A DNA stretch of 64,000 bases from DLAJ01 sp023663615 (GTDB taxonomy: Bacteria; Bacillota; Clostridia; Lachnospirales; Lachnospiraceae): the NCBI GenBank assembly GCA_023663615.1, contig JAMPHA010000001.1, forward strand, positions 744,001 to 808,000, in the 5' to 3' direction. Position numbers and translations under genes: made by a program. The notes below the pieces were generated by a model, which saw only the letters and a list, made by a program, of their open reading frames with translations, was not told the DNA's origin and made no database searches. Below, piece after piece: positions 8,423 through 17,760 of the stretch (position 1 is the first letter of the stretch; the number at the start of each line of letters is the position of its first letter).

Positions 8423-9472
8423 TCAGTCTTTCTTTCCGCTGCCGTAACGGACCCGCCGGTACAGGCGCAGCGCCTTATCATAGAGCGCGTACCACAGCGG
8501 ATGCGCCATATGCAGATCGACCATTTTTTTCTGCTCCGCATCATACATGCCCTCATAATAGGGATTCTCCCTAAAACGCGGAAACTGCGCGTTCATGCCG
8601 TCCCTGAGCTCCTTCAGAAACCGCACGGACGGAACGCGGATCCCCGCCATATAAGAAAACAGGGTATTGACATAATAAAGCTGCGTAAACCGCGCCTCCA
8701 GCTCTGCATAGTACGGCTCGTAAAAGCCTTCGCGGCGGCATCCCTCCACAAGCATCACCGCCGTTTTCATGCGCTCATAACACCGTTTTGTCGTAATGCG
8801 GTGCACCGTGGACGCCTCGTGCTGATAGTAGTAGTACAGAGGCTCGTCCACCAGTTCAAAATGCGTAAAATGCAGCATCCAGAGAGAACCCGCACAATTA
8901 TCCTCATAAAAGACATGCTCCGGAAAACGAAGATGATAACGATCGATCACACTTTTTTGATAGACCTTGATCACCATGCTCCCAGGCATCAACATCCACT
9001 TGCGGTACTGCTTCTCCCCAAGAATCCCCGTATGCTCCGGCGTATGATTTACGATCAGCTTTCCGGGATTCATGCTGTGTTCCAAGGTAAGCTGATACTG
9101 GCACCCCGTTACATCCGCGCCGGTCTCCCGCGCACGCGCAAGCAGTTTTTCATACATATCCGGCGCGATCCAGTCATCGGAATCAATAAAACCGATCCAT
9201 TCTCCCTGCGCAAGCTCGATCCCGATATTGCGCGCACCGCCCTGCCTTTTGTTTTCGGGCGAGCGGACCGCCCGCACACGGCCGGGGTTTTTCTGCTCAT
9301 ACTGCTTCAAAATCTCATAGGAATCGTCCGTCGAGGCATCGTCCACCGCAATGATCTCATAATCCGTGACCGTCTGGGATAAGAGAGAATCCATACAATA
9401 ATTCAGTTTTCCGCCGCCCGCCATATTGAATACGGGCACAATGATGCTCAGTTCCACTGCAACACCCCTCAT
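8423..9472 (-). CDS. Family 2 glycosyltransferase
   Basis: The GT-A fold is clear from ELSIIVPVFN at the N-terminus, AVDDASTDDS near residue 43, and the metal-binding FIDSDDW at residues 96-101. The RQGGARNIGIELAQG stretch is also typical. It transfers an activated sugar to a lipid-linked glycan in the cytoplasm. The open frame starts at 9472, but a GTG at 9457 has AGGGG 7 nt upstream and is the better supported start. It is the last glycosyltransferase of the 25834-8423 gene string; the donor and acceptor cannot be read from the sequence. Confidence 0.88.
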   Translation of the reverse strand: MRGVAVELSIIVPVFNMAGGGKLNYCMDSLLSQTVTDYEIIAVDDASTDDSYEILKQYEQKNPGRVRAVRSPENKRQGGARNIGIELAQGEWIGFIDSDDWIAPDMYEKLLARARETGADVTGCQYQLTLEHSMNPGKLIVNHTPEHTGILGEKQYRKWMLMPGSMVIKVYQKSVIDRYHLRFPEHVFYEDNCAGSLWMLHFTHFELVDEPLYYYYQHEASTVHRITTKRCYERMKTAVMLVEGCRREGFYEPYYAELEARFTQLYYVNTLFSYMAGIRVPSVRFLKELRDGMNAQFPRFRENPYYEGMYDAEQKKMVDLHMAHPLWYALYDKALRLYRRVRYGSGKKD

Positions 9473-9536
9473 ACCGTTCTGATCACCTATACCGCTGCAA
9501 AGCTACGCATCCGAACACCGGCGCAAATCCCGCGAT

Positions 9537-11054
9537 CTATTCCTCAGACAGCTTCACCACGATCACACCGTCTATCATCTGCACGGAACCTGCCCGCGGC
9601 CAGCATGGCATTTCCGCATACGTTTCCGTGGCGAGCACCCGTTCTTTTTCATCGGGATCCACTCCCTCCAGACTTAATCCTAAATCCTGCATTAAAATCA
9701 CACGGATAAATTCCTGGTTCCGCATCAGATTCACATCATCCACGCCGATGAGATACGGGATGCGGTCTAAAAGCCATGCCCGCCCTTCCGTCTCGATCGT
9801 TCCCGTCACCATCAGATGACAGTCCGCATCAAAGTCTTCCAGCATCGTGATACGTTCCTGCATCCGAATGCCCGTCGCATACGTCTGCTCCCAGCAATAC
9901 TCCAGATTCAGGTAGCCGATATTGGAAATGAGTGCAAAATTAAACACGATCACAGCGGTCAGCACGGCGCACACATCCGCTAGCCACCCGCGCAGATACG
10001 CGTCCGCCAGCTTGACAAACAGCATATAGATCAGAACAAGGCTGTACAGCATCATATAGCGGTAAATGACCTCGTCGGATAAAAAATCAAACACATATGC
10101 CGCCGGTATAAACAACAGGCAGGCGATCACGGTGAGCGCCGCCTGAATTTTTTTTAGATACAGCTTTTGTCTCACTGCCGTAACTATGAGCAACGCCAAA
10201 AACGCCGCGATAAAGACGATGTTTAGAATCTCATATGCCGTAAAACTGGAATTTCCTCCGACAAACATTTCCGCAAAGGCAGCCGTGTCCTTTTTTAATG
10301 CAGAAATCATTCTGTGGGGTCCCGGAGCAGACGCGGTGTCCATTCCCATGTAATCGGCAAACTGCGTATGATTCATCCGCATGACAATAAGCAGTCCCAC
10401 ATAATAAAGGATCATGCCGAGCGCACCGCCGAACAGCGCGCTTCCGCCTCGCAAAAGAAGCGCTTTATTCTCATACCGGTTTTCCATCATATCCAGAATC
10501 AGACGAATTAAAATCAGCATAATGGCAAATGAGAGATACGCCTGATAAATCCCGACTGCAAATGCAAGACAGAGCGCTAAGCCCACGATCCCGACCGCGC
10601 CTTTTTTTCGATGCCAGAACCACACACCGAGCGAGACGAGAAGCAGCGCGAACAGAAATCCGTCCGCCGTAAACATGTAGCCCATCGTATCCGCAAATGC
10701 CGGATACGTGACAAGAAGCGCGCTGCACAGGATCACGGGAATTGAATTTTTAATTTCAAGCACAGCCACGACCAGCGCCGCCGAAACGGAAGCATATAAA
10801 ATTGCCAGCACACCGTTTATCCACGGAAGAATAAAATACGAACTGACGCCTGTGATAATTTGCAGGAACCATCTGCCTAAGGAAAGCGGCCACTCAAACT
10901 GGTCGCTGTGAATATTGTAAATATAATCATGATTCGGCAGCTTATTGACGATCATGTACATATGTGTAAACAGACCGATCAGCAGCGCCGCAAAAAAGGC
11001 AACCTTATACTGCCGCTCCAGATTCTTCCATTTTTCTATCCACCGATTTCCCAT
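9537..11054 (-). CDS. Polytopic glucosyltransferase-domain protein (GtrII-like, GT-C type)
   Basis: This 505-residue protein has about twelve membrane segments and resembles the glucosyltransferase-domain (GtrII) family, with the early loop DYIYNIHSDQFEWPLSLGRWF carrying acidic residues before the second helix pair. Such proteins take a sugar from a polyprenyl-phosphate donor and add it to a polymer outside the cell. A GtrB-type donor-forming enzyme is encoded at 23060-23989. The C-terminal soluble part contains RMQERITMLEDFD and MIDGVIVVKLSE. A second protein with the same architecture and a similar ending (VVVKLSEF) lies at 36494-38065, suggesting that the two are paralogues. Confidence 0.7.
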   Translation of the reverse strand: MGNRWIEKWKNLERQYKVAFFAALLIGLFTHMYMIVNKLPNHDYIYNIHSDQFEWPLSLGRWFLQIITGVSSYFILPWINGVLAILYASVSAALVVAVLEIKNSIPVILCSALLVTYPAFADTMGYMFTADGFLFALLLVSLGVWFWHRKKGAVGIVGLALCLAFAVGIYQAYLSFAIMLILIRLILDMMENRYENKALLLRGGSALFGGALGMILYYVGLLIVMRMNHTQFADYMGMDTASAPGPHRMISALKKDTAAFAEMFVGGNSSFTAYEILNIVFIAAFLALLIVTAVRQKLYLKKIQAALTVIACLLFIPAAYVFDFLSDEVIYRYMMLYSLVLIYMLFVKLADAYLRGWLADVCAVLTAVIVFNFALISNIGYLNLEYCWEQTYATGIRMQERITMLEDFDADCHLMVTGTIETEGRAWLLDRIPYLIGVDDVNLMRNQEFIRVILMQDLGLSLEGVDPDEKERVLATETYAEMPCWPRAGSVQMIDGVIVVKLSEE

Positions 11055-11060
11055 TTATAC

Positions 11061-12800
11061 TTACCTCTGTCTCACAATCTTTCCGTCTTCCACACGGAAC
11101 ACCATATCACACTTCTCGATCGTCTGCAATCGATGGGCAATGATGAGCAGTGTCTTTTTCCCGTGCAGGCGGTTGATCGATTCCATGATCGCCGCCTCGG
11201 TGTCATTGTCCAACGCAGAAGTCGCTTCGTCCAAAATGAGCACCTCCGGATCCTCATACAGCGCGCGGGCAATCCCGATGCGCTGGCGCTGCCCGCCCGA
11301 AATGCGGATGCCGCGCTCGCCGATGCCTGTCTTATCGCCATCCGGCAGGGATGCGACAAATTCCGTCAGCTGCGCTTCCGAGAGCGCATGACGCAGCTTT
11401 TCCTCATCGATCCGCTCCTCCGGGATTCCGTACGCTACATTTTTGCGGATGTCGGCATTTAAGAGCGCAATCATCTGCGGAATATAACCGATGTTTTTGA
11501 GCCACTCCCGCGGATGCTCGTCAACCGGCACGCCGTCCGCCTCAATCGTTCCTTCTTCCAGCCGCAAAAGTCCCAAAATAATATCGACGATCGTTGTTTT
11601 TCCCGCGCCCGATCCGCCGACGATCCCGACCGCCGCGCCGACGGGGATCGTTAAATCCGCATGATCAAAAATATATTTTTCCGTGTTCGGATATTTATAG
11701 GTAATGTCCTTTAAGCAGATTTCTTTTGTGACCGGCAGCTTGTTTTTTACCTCGACCGCGTAGGATAAGTCGATGCGGTCGGCGCTGATGTCGTCAAGCA
11801 GGTTGTCGCTCACATTTAAGAAAAACGGCTCGCAGAACGAGATCTGCGTCATCTGATTATTGATACGGCTCGCGGACGGCATCAGGCGCATCGCCGCCAC
11901 CGCAAACGCGGAAATGGTCGGGACCATACCCGCAACGTCCCTTCCGCTTACCACGAGCACAAGCATATAACCGATGATCCCCGCCATACATACCGCCTCG
12001 ATCAGAAGCTTCGGTGTGTTGGCAAACATGCTGTAGGTTTCCATGGCGTGGATATAGCCCTGTCCCTGTTTTAAGTACTCGCCGATAAAATACTGCTCCT
12101 TGGCGTTGACCTTGACTTCCTTAATGCCGGTTACCGTCTGGGTGATCCACTCATACATCGCCGCGCCGTAATCCTGATTCGCCTTGCCCGTGCGGTTCAT
12201 GATAGGCTTGATGATGTTTTTGATGACAACGAGCGTCACGACAAGCAGCACGCAGAGCGTCACCGCCATGCCCGCGTCCGTGACAAGCAGTGTCACGCCC
12301 AAAAAAGCAAACACGATGAGCTCGGACGCCATCTGCAAAAGCGCCAGGATCAGCGCGTACATATTGTTGATGTCCGCCGTAATGCTGCGCTGGATTACCG
12401 AGGTCTCCGCATTGAGGAAGTATTCATAATCTCGGTTTACATAACTTCTAAGCAGGCGTTCTGCTGTCTGAAACTGGTTCGTGTAGACAAAATGATAAAT
12501 TTGTTTATATTCCCAGAACAAAAACGCATCCTTTGCGACAAACACCACGATGAGCGCCGCCATGGACAACACCGTAAACTGCATCCTGCTGCCGATATGC
12601 AGCACCGTACATACCGATCGGACGAGGGCGTTCTTCTCCAGCACATCCGGCTGGATGACCGCCGAGACGACCGGGATCACAAGCGAGATGCTTATGGTCT
12701 CCAAAAAACCCGCAACGATCATCATCAGCACAAGCACCGCCATCTGGCGTTTTTGTTTTTTATCCATCAATAAACGTACTTTTTTAATATCCCGTAACAT
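11061..12800 (-). CDS. ABC exporter with fused membrane and ATPase domains (PglK/MsbA-like flippase)
   Basis: The N-terminal half has six membrane helices, and the C-terminal half is a complete ATPase domain with Walker A GGSGAGKTT, signature ISGGQRQRIGIARAL, Walker B VLILDEATSALD and a switch histidine in IIAHR. The start at 12800 has GAGGG 7 nt upstream. Proteins of this type within glycan clusters flip lipid-linked oligosaccharides, as PglK does. It is surrounded by glycosyltransferases, and a Wzx-type flippase is encoded far away in the other operon at 43747, so this exporter may serve the glycan assembled by the 8423-25834 genes. Confidence 0.87.
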   Translation of the reverse strand: MLRDIKKVRLLMDKKQKRQMAVLVLMMIVAGFLETISISLVIPVVSAVIQPDVLEKNALVRSVCTVLHIGSRMQFTVLSMAALIVVFVAKDAFLFWEYKQIYHFVYTNQFQTAERLLRSYVNRDYEYFLNAETSVIQRSITADINNMYALILALLQMASELIVFAFLGVTLLVTDAGMAVTLCVLLVVTLVVIKNIIKPIMNRTGKANQDYGAAMYEWITQTVTGIKEVKVNAKEQYFIGEYLKQGQGYIHAMETYSMFANTPKLLIEAVCMAGIIGYMLVLVVSGRDVAGMVPTISAFAVAAMRLMPSASRINNQMTQISFCEPFFLNVSDNLLDDISADRIDLSYAVEVKNKLPVTKEICLKDITYKYPNTEKYIFDHADLTIPVGAAVGIVGGSGAGKTTIVDIILGLLRLEEGTIEADGVPVDEHPREWLKNIGYIPQMIALLNADIRKNVAYGIPEERIDEEKLRHALSEAQLTEFVASLPDGDKTGIGERGIRISGGQRQRIGIARALYEDPEVLILDEATSALDNDTEAAIMESINRLHGKKTLLIIAHRLQTIEKCDMVFRVEDGKIVRQR

Positions 12801-12841
12801 ACCCGTTCCCTCTGTTTCTGATTCCTTTTCATGCGTTTTGT

Positions 12842-14068
12842 TTATCCGCATGGCGACTGCTTTTGATTGGTATTCTGTTTCTGATTTATATTCTGCTCCT
12901 GCGCTTCCCGCTCACGCCTGCGCCTCATAAATCCCTCCACCATAAACGCGTGGCGTTCCTTCGGCTCATAGGCATCCCATATCTGCGGACCGATATTATA
13001 TTTTTCATCGGCAAACGCGATCGCATCTAACGCCGAGGTGATAATGGACACCGCCTTCGCAAAATGAATACCCTCAATCAGATTGAGCACTTCGATCGGA
13101 AATTTCCCGCGGATCATGACGCACTGGGGATAATATGCCGCATAGTCAATATCGTCACGCGGATGCGGCTTAATCACCACACGCTTTCCCGCGCAATGCT
13201 CCCTCAGCACCTGCCCGCACACGGCGATCCGCACATCCTCCTCAGGCGGAAATGCCTCTGTCAGAAACAGTACGCAGTCACCGCAGCCGGCAAGACGCTC
13301 CGCAATCTCGTCCGCATCAGGCAGAAAGATCCTAAGCACGGTCTTTTTCTGCGCTCCGGTAAGCGAACGCTCCAACGGCTTGCGCGGCACCTCTTTATAT
13401 TTTTCAAAACGGTATGGCACCACGGAGCAGTCGTTCATCTCAAAGTCCAGACAATATTTTCCGTATCCGTTTTGGATAAAGATCAGGTTTTTTGCCGCAA
13501 GGTACGCTTTCAGCTTAAAATGTCCCGCGTTATCCACATGCGCCGCATCAAAGTTCTGAAGGCAGTCCAGCCCGTCCTCGACCGCATGATAGTAAATATG
13601 CCGATAGCTTAAATAATAACCGATCGGATCGGAATCACAGTACACATAAATATCCTCATACTGCGTAAAATCAATGTCAATATAGGATTCCTGTATCTTT
13701 CCGTATTTTTTTGTGTAGATCATGCGGTTGATCATATGACGCACGATGTTGTGATGATTTTTTTTATATTTCATTAACTCCGGAAAATCGGAGTCACGCC
13801 GCTCGTCAAGCGCAAGTACCCGGTCAAAGATCCCCTCCGCGCTGATCCGTTCGCCCAGATCCCCAAAATCCATAAACACACGGCTGAGGGCGATGTCCGC
13901 CTTCCCTGCGGTACCTTTCCCCTCCCCCGCACCGTTTTCCTCCTGCGGCGCCCGCTGTTCCGCCGCTTCCCGCGCAAGCGCCATTTCCTTGAGCAGCGAC
14001 ACATAGACATGGTACATGGTATGGCACACATAGATGCGCTGCCTTGGTTTTTGCCTTTTTTTCTGCAT
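12842..14068 (-). CDS. Sialyltransferase-motif glycosyltransferase (GT52/polysialyltransferase-like), candidate nonulosonate transferase
   Basis: This 408-residue protein shows the three motifs shared by bacterial sialyltransferases: an acidic-acidic-Gly motif (E164 D165 G166 in HAVEDGLDCL), an HP motif (H302 P303 in VVIKPHPRDDIDY), and a serine-rich motif near residues 341-345 (SIITSALDA). In that fold these bind the CMP-sugar donor. The N-terminal YVCHTMYHVYVSLL also fits. The pse genes lie downstream on the same strand, so the likely donor is CMP-pseudaminic acid; this is an inference. Residues 36-58 form an unusual Gly/Glu-rich insert. AAAGGA precedes the ATG, and the 3' end overlaps the extended frame of the ABC gene. 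Confidence 0.68.
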   Translation of the reverse strand: MQKKRQKPRQRIYVCHTMYHVYVSLLKEMALAREAAEQRAPQEENGAGEGKGTAGKADIALSRVFMDFGDLGERISAEGIFDRVLALDERRDSDFPELMKYKKNHHNIVRHMINRMIYTKKYGKIQESYIDIDFTQYEDIYVYCDSDPIGYYLSYRHIYYHAVEDGLDCLQNFDAAHVDNAGHFKLKAYLAAKNLIFIQNGYGKYCLDFEMNDCSVVPYRFEKYKEVPRKPLERSLTGAQKKTVLRIFLPDADEIAERLAGCGDCVLFLTEAFPPEEDVRIAVCGQVLREHCAGKRVVIKPHPRDDIDYAAYYPQCVMIRGKFPIEVLNLIEGIHFAKAVSIITSALDAIAFADEKYNIGPQIWDAYEPKERHAFMVEGFMRRRREREAQEQNINQKQNTNQKQSPCG

Positions 14069-14127
14069 ATGCTCTCATCCTTTTCCACGGTCCTGACATC
14101 CACGCTGCTCTTGTCTGACACTTGCTA

Positions 14128-14198
14128 TCCGTCACAGTCCGCTCTTTTTGTCCGCCGCACGCCTCCGTCACAGTCCGCTCTTTTCGTCCGCCGCACGC
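14128..14198. repeat. Two tandem 35-bp copies across the 3' end of a GT4 gene
   Basis: A 35-bp unit beginning TCCGTCACAGTCCGC occurs at 14128-14162 and again at 14164-14198 with one mismatch (T/C). The right-hand copy encodes the last residues (RAADEKSGL) and stop of the GT4 gene, and the left copy is non-coding. This looks like a local duplication of the gene end. Confidence 0.85.
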
Positions 14199-15406
14199 TT
14201 TGTCAGATGCCGCTGGTTCCACAATCCCGGATGGATGAGCGGCGCCATGGAACACGGTCCTTCCGCCGGCAGTACCAGCTCCTTTACCGTAAGCGCCCGC
14301 CCGCCGTCCGCCGTCCGCTCCGTGACCTGCCGGCACAGGGACAGCAGTTCTGCCGCGGCTCTCTGCGGATTCCAGACATCGCGTATCGTCTCATACGCCC
14401 GGCTTCCCACCGTCCGCCGGAGCTGCCCGTCCGTAAGCAGACGCTTCACACATTCCTTCATGCGGGCATAATCCCCATTGGAATAGAGAAATCCGTTCTC
14501 CCCATCTCTCACTAAATAAGGAGACGCGCCCGCCGCTTCATTGGCAACGACCGCACAGCCGCTGTTCATCGCCTCGTTTAAGACGGCGCCCCAGCCCTCC
14601 CTGTGATCACTCGTAAAAAGAAAAATATCCGCCTGCTCCATGTGCGAGCGCACCTGCTCCGGCTTCATAAAACCTGTAAAGCGCACGACATCCTTAAGAT
14701 CCCGCTCCCGCACCATTTGTTCAAGCGCCCGTTCCTGTTCGCCGCCGCCCGCCATCAAAAGCGTAAACGCAAAGCCTTCCGCTTTCAAGTCCGCCGCCAG
14801 CTCCAGCGCCGCCATCGGATGCTTCAATTCCAGAAATCTGCCCGCCCACAATAATACCGGAACAGCGTTTCCATTTCTTTTTGCATGACAGTCCTCCCTT
14901 TCATAGCGGGTAAGGCGCGTAAAATACCCGAAACGCAGCATTTTTTCGGGATACGCGTGGATCAAATGATAATCCGAGGCAACATACGCTCCCGCACAAA
15001 GCAAATAGACCGGGGCTTTGCGAAAGCGGATATGATCCTGATATTTGCGCAGCAGTCCGCGCGGCGTGACAAATTTCCATTGTCCTTCCTTATAAATCCG
15101 CTCGCTGTAACGCAGCACCGGCTTACGGTCCCGCAGCCGTTTGCGGATCAGCTCCTCCTGCTCGCAGCCGCCAAAGATCACGACATCGCTCTCCTCCATC
15201 AGCCGCCGGACTTCCTCAGGCTGTTCGTAGGAGCAGACAAGCCACGGCAGAGCGTCCGTCCCTCCGCCCCAGCCCATCGCGCGGCGTTCTTCCTCCATCG
15301 GCTCCGTCTGCACAAACCGATAATCGTCCGCAAGCTGTTCATACAAGCATTCCGACATCGGGATCTGATGATGATTGATATAATTACTGACAAAGGTTAC
15401 TTTCAT
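14168..15406 (-). CDS. Family 4 glycosyltransferase (GT-B fold)
   Basis: The N-terminus MKVTFVSNYINHHQIP and the C-terminal donor-binding domain with LLWAGRFLELKHP, FTGFMKPEQV and REGWGAVLNEAMNSGCAVVA identify a GT4 retaining glycosyltransferase. The EGWG...NEAMNSG stretch holds the E-x7-E motif. It acts in the cytoplasm on a lipid-linked intermediate. AGGAGG lies 12 nt before the ATG. The last nine codons are part of a tandem duplication described separately. Specific sugar unknown. Confidence 0.87.
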   Translation of the reverse strand: MKVTFVSNYINHHQIPMSECLYEQLADDYRFVQTEPMEEERRAMGWGGGTDALPWLVCSYEQPEEVRRLMEESDVVIFGGCEQEELIRKRLRDRKPVLRYSERIYKEGQWKFVTPRGLLRKYQDHIRFRKAPVYLLCAGAYVASDYHLIHAYPEKMLRFGYFTRLTRYEREDCHAKRNGNAVPVLLWAGRFLELKHPMAALELAADLKAEGFAFTLLMAGGGEQERALEQMVRERDLKDVVRFTGFMKPEQVRSHMEQADIFLFTSDHREGWGAVLNEAMNSGCAVVANEAAGASPYLVRDGENGFLYSNGDYARMKECVKRLLTDGQLRRTVGSRAYETIRDVWNPQRAAAELLSLCRQVTERTADGGRALTVKELVLPAEGPCSMAPLIHPGLWNQRHLTKRAADEKSGL

Positions 15407-15436
15407 GACCGGACGCTTCCTCCTTCAGATCATCCT

Positions 15437-16738
15437 TCACGGGCAGCGGCTGATCTCCTCATACATCGCGAGCAGCGCACGATAGTTTGCATCCGCGTCA
15501 TGCGTTTTTCGCGCCCTTTCCCGCGCTGCGCCGGAAAGACGCTCCGCAAGCGCCCCGTCTTCAAAAATTCTTGTCACCGCCACCGCCAGCGCGCTTACAT
15601 TCCCTGCCGGATAAAAAAGCCCCTCTTTTTCATCCGTCAGCAGATCCGGCACGCCGCCCACCATGGAGCTGACGACCGGCATGCCTAACAGCATCGCTTC
15701 CCCCACGGAATTTGGGGAATTCTCTATGGTAGATGTCGATAAAAAAACATGTGCTTTCAAATACTGCTCTTTCATTTCTACCGCAGAAAGCTGTCCAAGA
15801 AAGCAGACCTGTTCTTCCAATCCGCCTTCCCGAATGAGGTCGTTCAGATACGCACCGTAGGACGAAATCTTTAACCGGTCCATCCATCCGTTACTGCCGC
15901 GGCGCACGATACAGTCCCCTCCCACATACAGCCGGATGTCGGGATATTGCTTTTTGAGGACGGCAAGCGCGCGCAGCGCATCATGCAGCCCCTTGATCGG
16001 GTAATTTCCCTGACTGACAAACAGGCGGTGCTTTTCACAATCCTCATAACGCCAACAGCCGTCATAAAATTCGGCGCGCAGCGTTTCGTTCATGACATGA
16101 TACGCCGCCTGCGGCGCCGCCTTCTCCATCTCACGCCGGTCGAACGCCGTGCGTCCCGTCACATGCCCCGCAAGGGCAAGCGCCTGCGTTTCTCTGACAC
16201 CGCGCAGCCGCATCTTTTCCTGCTGTTGTAAAAGATCATCCTTTTTGAGCCGGTCGCGCAGCGTCCTGCGGCGCGCTGCTTTTTCGGGAACGCCGTCTAA
16301 ATAATGTTCCGCCAGCGCCGCACACACACCCTGGATGCCGATCAGCGTGCGCTGTGGTCTTGCAAACGCCTTGACTGCGGCGTAAGTGTGTCCATATTCC
16401 GTACCGAAACAATGCAGCACGTCCGGACTAAAATCGGCAATGATCTCTTTCATGCGCTGCTCCAGCGCCGCGTCATAGCGTTCCTCATGCACGGTATCTT
16501 CCGAAAAGCCATAGTAATAAAGCGGTTCGTCGGACAGTCTGCCTCCCGGCTCCTTCGCTCCGTTCTGCACGCCGTTTACAGGAAAGCAGACGCCGAGTAC
16601 GATCTCTTCCTCCTCTTTCATCCCGCAAAGAAGCCTGCGGCTGATTCCCGAAAGCCAGCCCTCCTTATTGGAGACAGGCATACCAAGCTCCTCTGCAATG
16701 ACCGGCAGCACAATATTGCAAACCCATAAAATCCGCAT
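15437..16738 (-). CDS. Family 4 glycosyltransferase (GT-B fold)
   Basis: This 433-residue protein starts MRILWVCNIVLPVIAEELG and has the GT4 donor site in FLSTSTIENSPNSVGEAMLLGMPVVSS, with the E-x7-E pair within that stretch. The middle region contains LFVSQGNYPIKGLHDALRAL, the usual start of the second Rossmann domain. It sits 30 bp from the next GT4 gene in the same direction, and the two probably add consecutive sugars. The substrate is not readable from the sequence. Confidence 0.88.
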   Translation of the reverse strand: MRILWVCNIVLPVIAEELGMPVSNKEGWLSGISRRLLCGMKEEEEIVLGVCFPVNGVQNGAKEPGGRLSDEPLYYYGFSEDTVHEERYDAALEQRMKEIIADFSPDVLHCFGTEYGHTYAAVKAFARPQRTLIGIQGVCAALAEHYLDGVPEKAARRRTLRDRLKKDDLLQQQEKMRLRGVRETQALALAGHVTGRTAFDRREMEKAAPQAAYHVMNETLRAEFYDGCWRYEDCEKHRLFVSQGNYPIKGLHDALRALAVLKKQYPDIRLYVGGDCIVRRGSNGWMDRLKISSYGAYLNDLIREGGLEEQVCFLGQLSAVEMKEQYLKAHVFLSTSTIENSPNSVGEAMLLGMPVVSSMVGGVPDLLTDEKEGLFYPAGNVSALAVAVTRIFEDGALAERLSGAARERARKTHDADANYRALLAMYEEISRCP

Positions 16739-16820
16739 GTTTCATCCTCTTTTTCGTGTGGACCTCGTGTAGACCGGTTCCGCTTCCCGAACATTCGGCA
16801 ATGCCGGTCAAAGCGTCTCC

Positions 16821-17738
16821 CTAACTTTTCTCTCCACGCCGGTACAGCAGCCGTTTTATGCTCTGATAAGCGCCGGAAAACCATCTGCTGCGCGCAAGAT
16901 AAGTCCGAAGCGGCGCAAGTGTCAGGATCAGGATCATCCGATAGCGGAAACGTTCTTTTTCCGTCATATAAAGCGCCGTGATGGCGCGGTGCTCCTTTTT
17001 TGCGGCAGCCCGGTTTTCCCGCGACTCCGAAAATCCGCCCCCCTCATACGAGCAGACCGTCAACGGTACGTAGACCGTCCGCGCCTTTGCCTGGAAAAAG
17101 CACCACAAAAAATGCTCATAATCCGCGCGCACGCGGTAGCATGGCTCATAGGTCCGCTCCCTGCCCGACCGGCAAATCTGCTCCGGTACGATCAGTTCCG
17201 CCGCATAGAAACAACTCTGGTGGCATGGAATGTTGCGGTAGCAGCCGAACGCATCCAGTCCCGGATTGCTCATGACAAGACTCTGCGTTTTCCTCTCGTA
17301 GGTATCTCCGTAAAAAATGACCGGCGGCGCCTGAACTGCAGCATCCGCCGCAGCGTTCCCCCGCCCCGCCGTACGCTTTTCATCCGCCGCAGCACTCTCC
17401 CGCTTCGTCGTATATCCTTCATCCGCCGCAGCCTTCCGCACACCGGCAAGAACCTCGTTATCATACAGGTAGTCCCCGCAGTTTAGGAACAGCACATAAC
17501 GCCCCCGCACCTTGCCCGCCGCCTGATTCATCGCATCATAAATCCCCCCGTCCTTCCCGTGAAACACGCGGATGCGGGGATCCTCCGGCAGGCGTTCCGT
17601 CGAGCCGTCCGTCGAGCCGCCGTCCTTGACCACGATCTCAAAATCGGACTCCGTCTGTGCAAGGACACTGCGGACGGTCTTTGCCAGTTCCTCCCCCGCC
17701 TGATAAGAGACAATGATGATCGAAAAAAAAGGCTCCAT
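16821..17738 (-). CDS. Family 2 glycosyltransferase with an internal Ala/Asp/Glu repeat insert
   Basis: The N-terminal FFSIIIVSYQAGEELAKTVRSVLAQ and DGGSTDGS, plus the DxD-like NCGDYLYDNE, identify a WcaA/GT2-type transferase. Between about residues 100 and 135, just after the nucleotide-binding core, there is a low-complexity insert with three imperfect AAADE-type repeats that family members normally lack. The rest resumes with VIFYGDTYERKTQ and the typical PCHQSCFY acceptor motif. AAGGAG precedes the ATG at 17738. It lies immediately downstream of the EpsG-type polymerase gene. Confidence 0.87.
   Translation of the reverse strand: MEPFFSIIIVSYQAGEELAKTVRSVLAQTESDFEIVVKDGGSTDGSTERLPEDPRIRVFHGKDGGIYDAMNQAAGKVRGRYVLFLNCGDYLYDNEVLAGVRKAAADEGYTTKRESAAADEKRTAGRGNAAADAAVQAPPVIFYGDTYERKTQSLVMSNPGLDAFGCYRNIPCHQSCFYAAELIVPEQICRSGRERTYEPCYRVRADYEHFLWCFFQAKARTVYVPLTVCSYEGGGFSESRENRAAAKKEHRAITALYMTEKERFRYRMILILTLAPLRTYLARSRWFSGAYQSIKRLLYRRGEKS
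17340..17440. repeat. Imperfect tandem repeat inside a GT2 gene
   Basis: Units of about 36 bp containing the core ATCCGCCGCAGC occur three times at irregular sequence identity within this stretch. They translate on the minus strand to AAADE followed by a variable basic segment. The flanking GT2 sequence is conserved in character, so the repeats look like an in-frame expansion in a surface loop. Confidence 0.7.
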
Positions 17739-17760
17739 CTTATGACCGCTCCTTCTTTCG

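Noticed and set aside
8501..9382. 293-codon plus-strand open frame
   Set aside because: It is antisense to a clear GT2 gene, rich in Arg/His/Ile without motifs, and lacks a start signal.
12801..12851. Longer N-terminus for the ABC exporter overlapping the sialyltransferase-like gene
   Set aside because: ATG 12800 has a ribosome-binding site at proper distance and begins the usual first helix region; the longer form adds only charged residues.
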